Below are positions 1 to 10,916 of a DNA stretch of 64,000 nt, in pieces; position 1 is the first letter of the stretch, and each line of letters begins with the position of its first letter. Below the pieces are notes generated by a model. That model saw nothing but the letters and a program-made list of their open reading frames with translations, made no database searches and had not been told where the DNA came from. The translations under genes were made by a program, and so were the position numbers. The stretch comes from Paramarasmius palmivorus (lineage: Eukaryota > Basidiomycota > Agaricomycetes > Agaricales > Marasmiaceae), in NCBI GenBank assembly GCA_037176845.1, contig JAYKXP010000040.1, forward strand, positions 186,001-250,000, given 5' to 3'.

Positions 1-773
1 GCTAGCCTGGACATACATATGGGCTGACTCCTTGTCTCTTCCTTCATCCATTCCGCCAGCCAATGAAAAAGTTGATTTCTAGCGAGCGCCGAGTACCATA
101 GAGTCGTATGTTGGATATATCGGAGCTATGAGTGATATTTCAGTTGGTCTTTTCGCCCGAGGGAGTTTGGAGGACTTGGTGTGGATGGAAGGCGAGGATC
201 AATGATGGTTATCGACGGACAGTAACGAGGAGAGGTGTGACTGTGTGACCAACCGAGAACTTTCGTGTTCACGTGGGCGCTTACCGCGTGTTCTTTGTTT
301 TGAACTCCCAGGTAACGACTTTCCTTTTCCTAAGCTTCTACACTCAAGCGAAATTTACCATAGGGTTAATATCCGTGTCTACTGGTCAACATTAAAATTG
401 TATACCCCTCCTTTGGTGTTGCGTCGCACAGCATCGCGATTGGTTGGCGATTGGCCTCCAGCTTGGTGGTCTTACTTCACTCGTTTGGGTCACGATACAC
501 TGCACATTCCACCTAAATACCGTGTAGTTCCCAGCATGATGAAGTATAAATCAACCTCAAAACCCCATAACCTTTCAGGTGTGCATTGCCACGAGACACC
601 ACTGGCAGTCGGACTCGGAAATGAAACACTGAATAGTTCGACTTCTGTAAGTTGTTCTGCTGTGTGGTCTTCTCATAACACTGGCTAATATGATACCTTA
701 GCAATGTCTCTTCCGTTTATAAAGTGACCAATATTACTAGGGACTCCTGACATTACCACTCATACCTCCTGCC
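1..773. other. No supported gene; left-edge intergenic region
   Basis: I see no convincing coding potential here. A 147-codon open frame at 245-688 (+) has no recognisable family, no splice pattern tying it to a neighbour and a composition typical of noncoding DNA. The last part should hold the promoter and 5' UTR of the MFS transporter that starts at 774. Confidence 0.5.
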
Positions 774-2881
774 ATGGACCCATCAAGACCGAGCATGCCT
801 TCTTTTCAATCTGCGGAGACCGTCTGCTCTATCGAGACCATTGTCGCTACTGTGGAGACTAATGTCGATTCCAGCAATAAAAATCTGAAGGAAGGCAAGT
901 CCACCGAGACGGAGAAGAGTAACTCTGTATCGTCCAACACCAAAGTCTTGGACAACGAGGCATATGTAGTTCAAGATGTGAACAAAGTACCTGATGGCGG
1001 TTTCCGTGCTTGGCTAGTAGTTTTTGGAGTGGGTGATATTCGCAACACTAATGAGCACTGCGCTGATCGCTTAATCTCTAGATAAGCTGTTGTTCGTTTA
1101 CGACGTGAGTATTAACCAATCGTTGATCTCCGTGTATGCACACTTGGAGGGCGCCAATCATGAGGAGTTCTTTTCTTCGTCCCGGGGTTTTTTACTTCCT
1201 ATGGCTAACCATCAGCTTCAGGTATGGCTTGACGGGATCTTGGGGAGTAAGTCGCGTTTAACCGCAGCATGAGGCTTCGTCCCAACACATGTTTTCCCAA
1301 TACAGGTTTTCCAGGCGTTCTATCAGCACTCGCTTCTCACGGAACTGCCACCTTCCGACATGTGGGTTGCCAATTCTAGGGTTTACTACAATTTAACATA
1401 CCCCTGAAGTGCGTGGATCGGCTCAATACAAGTAAGTTCTTTGTGGTATGACACATACATGATGCCAGTTGACGGCTGTAGTATTTTTTGACTTTCATCC
1501 CTTGCATGATCGTTGGCCGTCTATTCGACATGGGATACCTCCATTCTATATTCATTGCTTCTAGTGCTATGCTCATCGCCGCCACCATTCTCGTGGGTCA
1601 GTGTAAGCAGTATTGGCAATTTCTGATCTGTCAAGGAATCATGACCGGCGTAAGGATACTTTAAACTTTCATTTGCCATACTCAGAGCTCTTCTCCGACA
1701 ATTCAGTTGGCTTGCGGTATTCTTGTAGGGCCGTTAGCGGCAATTGTTTCGCAATGGTTCAAAGAAAAACGCGCGTTAGCGTTGGGGATTTGTTCCGCTG
1801 GGACCTCTCTCGGTGGGACGATCCTTCCGGTGATCGCCAGGACGCTACTTCCTCGCATTGGGTACGTCATCCGCTGATCTTGTTCTACACGTGTTCACCA
1901 AAGGACTTGTGTTAGATTTATGTGGACCATGCGTGTTTTTGCACTCATCGAGCTTGTCGCTCTTTCAATCACGAATATCGTGAGTAAAAGCATTTCTAGC
2001 AAGGATCGATTGGAACTTAATATGATTGTGTTAGTCTATTCGCAGACGATTGCCACCGACATATCCGGAAGGACCATTGCTGGGCATCAAGCCCCTGAAA
2101 TCACTACCCTTTGCCGTATATTGTGCAGCCACATTCTTTGTATTTGTCGGGTTCTATACCTGTACAGTATTCTCGTGTTTTAGCCACCTTTCCGCTCATC
2201 TGATTTTTGTAGTTACGACATACATCGCATCCACTGCGGTGTCAAAAGGGATCTCTGAAACATTCTCCTACAACCTTGTAGCCATATTAAATGGTAGCTC
2301 AGGTATTAGTCGAATTGCAGCAGGAGTCGTTGCCTCTTACACCGGTAAGTGTACTTGTTTCGTTGTTCTGCATAAAGTACGGAGCTTACTTGGACGCAGG
2401 ACCAATGAACCATATGATTCCTTTTACGATCGTGGCAGGCATAGTAATTCTCTGCTGGCCCGCCGTCGAAACGCAGTCAGCCTTTATTGCTATCGCCATC
2501 GCACTTGGGTGAATTTATACCCGCATAAAATACCGAACATTTCGTTGAATGTTTCTTTCACGCAAGATTTTCGAATGGATCGTACAATGCACTTCTCTGG
2601 CAGCCCATCATTGATCTTGGGGACAAGGACGAGCTATCGCGCCGTGTCGCGATCTTGATGCTGTCGTTGGGTTGCGCCGGGTTGTTCGGACCATCAATAT
2701 CCGGAGAAGTTAACAAGGAGGCGGGCGTACGGGCTATGGGGATTTATGCTGGTACGTGGTTCTTGGCCCTCTAATCTACTTGCTTCAATTCTTTTGTACA
2801 GGTGTTTGTACCCTGATTGGAGTCATGCTTGCATTGATGGCGAGGCACATGATGCTGAGGAGTGTCTTTGGAAAGATATGA
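774..2881 (+). CDS. MFS transporter, monocarboxylate-transporter-like (MCT/MCH type)
   Basis: Spliced gene with about eight exons. The start at 774 opens an acidic, Ser/Thr-rich cytoplasmic N-terminus followed by PDGGFRAWLVVFG, the entry to TM1 in fungal MCT-like MFS proteins. Later exons give hydrophobic segments in the family order: a WGVFQAFYQHSLLTELPPS stretch (about 1301-1362), GRLFDMGYLHS, then SQWFKEKRALALGICSAG, which matches the TM4-5 cytoplasmic-loop motif (W-F-x-x-R-R-A-x-A-x-G). A Pro-rich central loop (LPPTYPEGPLLG) links the two halves. The end is at ...MMLRSVFGKI and TGA 2879-2881. Introns are about 50 bp with GTAAGT/GTGAGT-like donors. The family moves monocarboxylates or related small acids across the plasma membrane; the substrate cannot be read here. 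I saw no frame break, but exon borders were placed by eye. The convergent neighbour on the other strand ends 260 bp downstream. Confidence 0.8.
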
Positions 2882-3144
2882 CGGTAACTGGTGCCCTTGA
2901 ATACTTTGTCTATGATTCCATGATACAACATTCCGCGTCGCCCCTCGTGTCATTACTGAGCTCTGCTAATACCTGTATTTATGCATTATCCGCTGACCAC
3001 TCGGCCAACAACTCGCTCGCTATGTAGTTTCGCTACCTTCTTTCGGCTGGAGAAGTCTTACTCATTCAAATCATTGTTCTAATTCGGTGGCGAATGCGTC
3101 AATTAACGGCAAAAGAACTAATTACAAATCATAAAGTAACTGGA

Positions 3145-5199
3145 TCAATATGTGAACTTCTCCCTGCGTATCCTCTCTGGCGAAACGCCTATTGCACCTA
3201 GCCCGTCGATAGCGACTTGCTCGAATGCTGGGGAACCGCAAAGCAGAACATCTCGGCCTTCCGTATCCAATACATCTCTCTCCTCAACAAAGAACCCGAC
3301 TGTCAGCCTACCCCTGCGACAATTAAATAGCTTGGTGGATGGACAAGATAAGTCGTTTGAGAATACCCAGACCGATAGCGTGACTTGGTCAGAATCAATC
3401 CCTTTAAAGATATCAGCGATGATGGGAAGTAGAACCTCGGGTTCCCGAGTCGACAGGATGAGAGTGATGTCCAGAGGCATTACTGATGTCGACATTGAAG
3501 AGATGCCTCTGAGCATACTCAAGAATGGTGTAATTCCGATTCCTCCCGCTATCCACAAGAACTTCTTGACCTCCGTCGAATGCATTTGCAACGATCGCAT
3601 ATCGCCCAAGCTAAATTCCCCAGTGACCCCCAAAACCTTCAAATTCAATCCCAATGGTCGCGTATCCCTCAGAAGCTCTGGCTTCAGCTCCTTCAATTTC
3701 GTCGCAATCGCAAACAGGGCACTAGTCGCTGCTCCACCAGGTTTCAACTTGATAGTTAACGAAAATGTACGGGTAGGCCCATCGACATGAGCCGACGAAA
3801 CGGTCCATGTTCGAATCCTATCGTCGTTTATGGAGCTGGGTTTGCGTGGGGCCATGTGTTGGTATTTTACGGAGCCAAGAAAGGGTTCCAGGTCGAGGAT
3901 TACGGCTTGTCCAGGATGAATCTCGAGGTCTTGAGACGACTCCCAGGTAAAAGTTGCGATGGTATTGCTGTGAAGATCGATGCTCGACAGCAGCGCCGTG
4001 ACGGAATCACTCCCGTCGAAGAGTGTTAGATTGGAGGACTCTTCGATTAAGAATTTGATGGGAGGACTATACGGACTGCGTTCGGGTACAGTGCCTGGTC
4101 TTTGTCGAACTGTAAGCGCATCTTGGACGTGAACAAAGCCAGTGACGTATGTCGTTGTCAACTGGTTTTGAAGAGCCATGATCCTTTGAGCTGAATCACC
4201 AAAGTGATTCTTGGCCGTCCCGGTGAGGTAAAGGATATCGCCAGATTCGAAGGAAACGAACGTTAGTGAGGCGAGGGGTGTAGCTTCGACGTTACCCAGA
4301 GAGGTCATGATTCGATTGCCTATGAATATATGGTTTCAGCGACACACTGAGCAATCATTACGATGAAACTTACCTGAGTAGTCTGGGAGTACCACCGTAC
4401 GACCGTCTGAAGGTAAAACTCGGATAAAGCCAGGGCGGCCACCACGTTGGTTCATTCCGACGTGTGACGGAAATAGTTCTTTGTCTTCCTTCCTAGCTGC
4501 GTACGTGGTACCGAAAAAGACGGTATCTGCTTGTTGGATGAAAGCGATGATCTCGTCAGGAAGCCGATCTTCTGGAGAGAGGTGGGGCACGCGATATTGA
4601 ACACGAGGTGCCGTATTGGGATATGGGATCAAATCGCGAGCGTTGATGTATTTTGGGCAATTCCTAGTTCAAAAAATGGTTCAATCACGCCAACGAAATA
4701 AATAGTAGATCGGCACATACCCAATAGATTCGTTTACAGAGAATTCCATCGTAAAAACGTCATCTTTCCGGTGCAATCTCGATATCTTCCCTGCGAGCTT
4801 GTTTCTTCTACGTGTTGGGAACTCGATGCCTATCCCAGCGACAAGCATATCTTGCCCCTCATTCACCAAACTGCCATCAGAGTTGAAGAATGCGTTCGCA
4901 TTGTACTTCAAAGGATCGCCATCCCATATCCTTGTGCGAGCGGTAAGAACGCTGTATCCTGGATGGTCGATGAATCCAGGTTTACCGTCTTCCGCAGAGA
5001 GTATTGACCCCCAAGGACGTCCATCGGCATCCAGGGTCGTGATGGGTAGGAAAGGAAGGTTGTTCGAATGGAATACGGCGTGATGGGGGTCAAGGTCGCC
5101 GGAGATGTATGTATAGAGCATTCGTAAGGACGGATCCTTGTCGTAGTTGAGCTTGTGGCGGACGAGTCTCTCGCCAGGGTGCCATCCGTTGAGTGACAT
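3145..5199 (-). CDS. PNPOx-like flavin-binding domain fused to ferredoxin-reductase-like domain
   Basis: Three exons on the minus strand: about 5199-4720, 4665-4370 and 4317-3145. The introns fall after NESIG and after LPDYSG and keep one frame. Exons 1-2 and the start of exon 3 form a split-barrel flavin-binding module of the pyridoxamine-phosphate-oxidase-like type (FLPITTLDADGRPWGSIL, NCPKYI, RGGRPGFIRV, PDYSGNR). The rest of exon 3 resembles a ferredoxin-NADP reductase module: a beta-barrel part (TFTWESSQDLEIHPGQAVILDL) then the nucleotide-binding motif GGIGITPFLSML and a terminal VLLCGSPAFE. I see no C-terminal Cys-rich 2Fe-2S domain. The expected activity is NAD(P)H-dependent flavin redox chemistry, probably cytosolic because no signal peptide is visible. 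The substrate is unknown. The gene looks intact. Its promoter lies in the 5.2-6.3 kb gap. Confidence 0.82.
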
Positions 5200-6359
5200 G
5201 CTTGTGGTAGAAGCGGAAAGGGTGTTTTGCGGTTGAAGTGGGTCGAAGGCGTGAAGATAACAGGGATTAAGCTTGATGTTTAGTCATCGTTCGCGGTGAA
5301 AACTTCCGTGTCGCGGTCAAGAGTTCCGAGAAAGATCATGTGAGTGGCAGGGTGTACAGTACCCCTAGCTAGAGTGAGTTAGAGTTCCAAGACGATGAAT
5401 CATTCGAGCCATGCAATTGGAACGTGCTTACCAATCGAGCTCCGGAAGCCCGAGGGGCAGGAATTTCTATGAAGCGGACACGATATGCAATTGCTGTTGT
5501 TTCATGCATCTAGCTGTATGTTGCTATTCCTTGCGTGGGATACGTGGGATGTGGGGAGAATTGAATATGACAGCAGTTCGAGATCAGTTCCATTAGCATG
5601 AAGGTCGGAAAGAAAAAGGTAACCCTAACCCTCCATTGAGCCCTGCTTCTTTGACGGAAGATCACGTCATTCCCACGTAAAATTATTCTTGACTAAACTT
5701 GCTTATCTAGCCGTCTCAACCTTCTCTTGGCTCTCGATCCGGGATCCCCATGACATTAGCACAACACATTCTTCTCTCTCTTCGCAGGACAAGGTCTACA
5801 ATGCACAAATACTCAATATCAAAGAGCTATGTTGCAGCGACATTGGGGGTAGTGCTTCAGCTTTCAGGAACACTATGAACTGCATGGTGGACTATGTAGT
5901 TTAGAGTTCCAATGAATGAAGGGAATGAGACCTTGTGAGTTTTCATCTCAATTTTCGAGGTCAAATAGCTCTTTAGCCCATGGTCGCAGCTTTACCCTGA
6001 CATGGAAGATATCTCGGGGCTTGTAGCGTCCCAGATCACCGTCAGGTACAACTCGTCTCTGGCCAAAGTTGTCAACTAGGGACGTGCTAACATTGAAGCT
6101 GGCTGCCGCTGAGACAGTGGTCGTACTGCCTCTGGATCAAACAAACGACCCAAATGCCGGAGATTCCAGAGATATGGCTGTATTTGTTATATATGTTACT
6201 AAAGGCGAGCCTTGTCTGGAACATAGCTCCGCATACTGTCACATATACACTCCTCCCATTCTAATCACTTAGTCTCAACGCTTCAGCGAGAAATGAATCA
6301 ACATAAACGAGACTGCGTGTAAACAGTTTGTACATAAACTAACAGGTTCAACGTTAATT
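5200..6359. other. Intergenic region without supported gene
   Basis: About 1.16 kb between the flavoprotein gene and the 3' end of the first F-box-like gene. Short open frames are present but none has a family signature. A TAACCCTAACCCT motif occurs near 5619-5631, which resembles two telomeric repeats but is too short to mean much. Confidence 0.5.
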
Positions 6360-7942
6360 CTACGTACTTGTAAGTGTGTCACAATCGAATAAGCAAGCCT
6401 TTTCAGACACCGTCAACTCCACCCACAACTTCTTGTGCTTACCAAGTGCGCGTAACCTACTGGCGAGATTATCCTCATCGTTGCTTGATGAGTACATACG
6501 CCCCATATCGCACGGGCCAGGAAAGTTTTGAAGGGACTCAAACACCTCATGACGTATATCTCGGTTGTCTGCGACAATATCCTCAATGCGCGCAATTAGC
6601 TCGACTAGTTGAGGGAGATTCTGTCAAATACATCAATGCAGGGAAGAACAGGGAATCACAACCGATTTACCTCGCTATCCTTCACTCCTATACGCACAAG
6701 ATCGCCAATTTGTACCCTGCAAGTCCATCTCAGATCCAGCACAGCAGATCCAGCATCACCGTCGCTCCAGTCATCATCAATTTCGTGCATGAGGAGTTCA
6801 TTTGGCTGAGTATATCGGAAAACTGAACACCTATGGTTCAAGCTGCGGAGACGAATGACGTCGCGGAGAAGTGTGTTGTCGAAGATAGGGCAAACTGTAA
6901 TGATAAGTGTGTTTAGCTTTGGGACTATTGTTTCTTTGTCTCCAGGAAGCAGCGACAAAAACAAATGATCTCCAAAGTGCCCAGATAAAGTGAGTTTCTC
7001 GAGGTTGATTGCGCTGTGTAGGACCCGCACGAGGGTCCTGTCCATTGGGGCACAACGACTGAGAACTAAGCTCCTCAGATTAGGTAGATGAATCTTCGCC
7101 ATTTCTTCCCCAATCGTCTCGGCCTCGTAGCTGAACCGAGAAATGCTCAGATGGTACAAGAATTGGCATGTGGTGAAGGAAAAGGGTTCTGGCCAAGATT
7201 GAAGGGTCAGATTCTGTAGCTTTGGGATGTTCAAGCATCCGTCCTCGCTCCGGAACCTGATCTGTGGAACACTCAGAGTATGAAGATCCGGTGCTCTAGC
7301 ACACAGAAGTTGCACCTCTTGTGTCCCTCCCACTCTTTCTATGGCAAGCACCGTCAATTGGGGAGGAATATATCTCGCAAGAGATGGGGGCATCCTATCA
7401 ACGCATAAATCAACCCAGCGTGGAAGGTGCCCAAAGCCCTCAATTATCTGAGGCAGTGCGTCGCTCGTGGTATGAATTCGTCTCAGACTGACATAGTGGT
7501 CCTTTTGAATGTGTGCGGATTGAAACGTCGATAGGATACCACGAACTTGCCCTGGATAAATATTACCAGTCTTTAACGAATGCCACTTGAATGGAGGAAC
7601 ATATTGAATAATGGCTCGGCAGGCGCGCTGGAACATGCGCTTGCTATTTTCAGCATGGAGACCTGGGAAGTCGAGAACAATGTCGACGAGACGACCGTTG
7701 GTGCGTTTGACAACCTCTGGGATCATTTCTTTGATCCTGCGTGATGTTGCGGTTTCACTATCGATGTAGATCTGAGTCCCAAGCTCTGGGGTTGAGCATC
7801 CAATACCCCGCCACGTACAATTGACTTGTGCCAACGTCCACGGAGTTGCGTTGGATACAAGGGTAGATTTGTCGTGGGGACAATGAAGGAATATTTCGCG
7901 GATGATTTCTGGTGGAAAGATGTTGGGATTGGTTTGAGCCAT
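6360..7942 (-). CDS. F-box-like / leucine-rich-repeat-like protein
   Basis: Two exons. The long exon begins at 7942 with MAQTNPNIFPPEIIREIFLHC, the start of an F-box-like helix (P-x-E-I-x-x-x-I-F), followed by TPWTLAQVNCTWRGIGCSTPELG, the usual second half (C-x-x-W-R-x-x-x-x-x-x-P-x-L-W type). The remainder has repeated leucine-rich segments such as LPNLRSLVLSRC and NLEKLTLSGHFGDHLF. If the long exon is read through, it stops near 6656. A GTAAAT donor after KDSE, with an acceptor about 50 bp on, adds a second exon starting NLPQLVELIARIEDIV and ending at 6360. F-box proteins recruit substrates to SCF ubiquitin ligases; fungal members are numerous and mostly uncharacterised. The frame is intact. 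A similar but divergent gene lies directly upstream on the same strand. Confidence 0.78.
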
Positions 7943-8382
7943 CTAGATATTTGGAGGGGATCGACGTCAACGGTGTGGGTATAGCCAGGCAAGCAAAGGG
8001 GGACTTACGTGACTGTGTTGAGAGTTGGGAGTATCGGAGCATATCCAGTTTCCCAGAACATGATATTTATACGGTTCTCATCAAGATTATCAAACAAAGC
8101 CACGAGTTGGCCACAAAGTCTGCCACAATCCTGTCAGCACGGAGGCCAATCCCGGAGAACAATAAAGTGCACAACCCACATCAGGTGATACAGTTCTTCG
8201 CATTTCAACTATTTCAAGATCATCTTCAATGCAGGCCGTCAACACCGAGAGATCGATGGAGTAAATGGAGAGGAAACCAGATTCATTGTGTCGCAAAGCT
8301 GGGTGCATATCCCAGCACACAATATACAGAAATGTACTCCTGTTTCGCAATACAACCGCACCATCGCAAGTCCATGTAGTGG
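7943..8382. other. Short intergenic region between two F-box-like genes
   Basis: About 440 bp that should contain the promoter of the downstream F-box-like gene (minus strand) and the 3' end region of the next. No gene, tRNA or repeat is evident. Confidence 0.5.
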
Positions 8383-9893
8383 CTATACAAATTCAATGTC
8401 CCAGAGCCCTCCGTTCATACCTAATTCCATCATTTCCAGCGTTTGTTCCACTGAAATAGGGATTTCCTCTTGCTCGTATCTGTCAAGAGTATCGATCGCT
8501 CCAGGTATATCAACAACTTCATCGCGGAGATATTGCATCAACGTTTTCTGTGCCGGATGAGACCTCTTGCGAATATGCGAGTAAATCCATTGAAATCTCG
8601 GTGATTCGGGTGTCAGGGTGGTTTCGATCATTTGCCATAAGTCGTTTATGGCGTGGAGCCAGCACACACCATCTGTTAGCGGTAAGTGACTTTCGTGAGA
8701 GTATTATGGCTCACTCACATGGAAGCTTGCACAAAAAAAGTTTTGGGCAGACGGCCTTGAGTCGTAGTATGTCTTCATACTCTCGCTGTGGGTAGTACCA
8801 CCATGGGTGCGTGTCGTCGTCATCGCTACCGAGCTTCCATTCAAATCCTTCTAGATCACGAAGGCGAGATAGATAGTCCACAACGTTCCCAAAAACGCGC
8901 TGAATTGACTTAAGAACTCTGGTTACGATGCTATGGGTGCTGCAACTCACCGAATCGGGAAAAGCCGCTCCAGTAATCTCAGTCTCGTCTCCAATCAACT
9001 TACAGGTAACGTGGAAGCTAGTCAAATTAGGTATTTTCTCCGATACGTCGCGGATAAGATCTATATTCCATCCATTTCTGCTCACCTCGAGCGAGGGAAT
9101 AACTCGTCGTCTCTTGTCGGAGTAGAATTTCCTAGCGGCTGAGATGAAAGCATCGTAAATACGGCTGTCATCATTGAGCCACATTACTTCGAGAATGGTA
9201 AGTTCTGGTAACTGGGATTCCTCTAGGATACGGATCGCAACGACGGTCGAGGTAGTGATGGTGGAAATGTTCTGGAAGTTAAGGGCTGGAAACCAAGAAG
9301 TTTCTAAGTTCCGATCATGATAGCCTGGAAAATAGGAGATGTATTCCAGCTGTTCCTGATGCCGGCCTATGAACGCAGCAAAACCGGGAGTAACTGGTGG
9401 ATTGAGAACTCGGATCGTGTGTAGTTCTGGCAAGGTACAGCCATCGAACAGGGAGTCGATATTCGAGAACGGTGGTTCAACTGAAGATTTGAAATAAAGC
9501 TGTATATCCTTCACTTTAATGACGCGTCGTATTGACTTTGAAAGGAGCCGAAAAAATGCAGAGAGCAAGGATGCACTACGAGAGAGATCCATCCTGATAA
9601 GGAAAATTAGTGATCGATCGAGAGTGTATATGCACGAAAATGTCGATATTTGCTTACTGATTGCTGATATACAATGCCCTGACCGATTTCGCAGCGTGAT
9701 CATTACTAACCAATGCCTTCAGGCATATTACAGCGCGATAGTTGTCCATGAGAGTGACCTCTCGGTAAAGTTGACTTGTTCCGATAGTATTCAGTTCTCG
9801 GGAGACAAGGCAGATATTTGGCAGGGTAGATAAGGGGGTAAACGAAACGATACTGTCCAAAGCATCAAATGGTAGGGGGTTTATAGAGGACAT
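8383..9893 (-). CDS. F-box-like protein, second copy type
   Basis: Minus-strand gene with about four exons. I chose the start at 9893 because it opens MSSINPLPFDALDSIVSFTP, an F-box-like first helix, followed by LPNICLVSRELNTIGTSQLYREV, typical of fungal F-box N-termini. An intron after YISNQ joins to MDLSRSASLLSAFFRLL. The middle is Leu/Ile-rich and repeat-like (LPELHTIRVLNPP, LPELTILEVMWL). After KLPC a GTGAGT donor near 8710 leads to a last exon (about 8667-8383) coding WLHAINDLWQMIETTLTPES and ending GLWDIEFV. There is probably a further intron around 8920-8960, where the frame shifts between AAFPDS and the next recognisable stretch. The role is presumably substrate adaptor in an SCF ubiquitin ligase; no substrate can be suggested. 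Exon borders are approximate. Confidence 0.65.
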
Positions 9894-10916
9894 CGTCGTG
9901 GTTTGAGAAAGAGCAGTGCCGGAATGCCGTTGCCGCGGCGTCTTCCCACGTGAATTCAGGCTTTCTTTCCCACAGTGCTGAGAAAAAAGCCTCATCTATG
10001 TAGACCTCATGACGATTGACGCCGAGTCTCTTGAGTAACGTTACTCAACCGTAACTCGAAAATGTGTAGGCCCTTCCAATTCGTAGCCGTTGAGATCAGG
10101 AAAGTCATTTCTCCAGCCCATACCATGTATCACAGGTTCCCTTGACCTGAAATGCTACTCTTGGACCACAGATAGGGCCTCCCAAGCACTACGGTATCTG
10201 TAGGTACCATGTCAACAATGCGGACCATCTCTGTTTCAGACAGGTTTGCACAGAATTGGGAGTCGATAAGCGCCCTGGAAGGAAACTCCAGTCCTGTTCA
10301 TGAATGATTGATGCATAGTTTTGACGCGCGGCAATGGGTTTGCATGAGATTTCAAAGTTCCTTTCGTGATGAATGCTATTCTCCCTCTTTCTCCGCCTAG
10401 CTAGCCAGAGCACCTTCTAGCATCTCATTGCCCATTACAATATGATCGCTGGGAGCTGGTTGAATACTTAGCACGGATCGGTATAGATTTATCGACAACA
10501 CTACCACCCGTGCATGTACCCTTGATACTCCTTGGTCTCCTTGACATCTCCCGCTTGTTCAGTGTATTCGTTCAAGGTCGGTGCGGCTAATACCCTACAG
10601 CGTCCCACATCGGGTCAACTCATTGAGAATGGTGCTTCGCTAGTGTGTCCAATCATGAGCGCAATGTAGGTCATGGACAGGTTGAATTCATGAACAAGTG
10701 TCGCACACCTTTCTTTCTGCATCAATTGGCATTCAGGATAATATTGATGGATGGATGGTACGAGAACATCGAAACTCGGTTTTAGTTAGAAGCTTGTGAA
10801 TATTCCCAGGCATTGTACGTTTCTTTCGTGTTTCAACATGTACAAATACCGGTCCAGGAGCCTCGCCGCAAAATGGGGCTTCAAGTTTTGATATGTGTTT
10901 GTGGGTATTGGTTTTG
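9894..10916. other. Intergenic region without supported gene
   Basis: About 1 kb. The longest open frame (10189-10413, -) has no recognisable family. I see no tRNA or transposon ends. Confidence 0.5.

Noticed and set aside
245..688. A 147-codon open frame
   Set aside because: No family signature, no conserved neighbour exon and no sensible splice context.
5619..5631. Internal telomeric repeat
   Set aside because: Only about two TAACCC units; too short to distinguish from chance.
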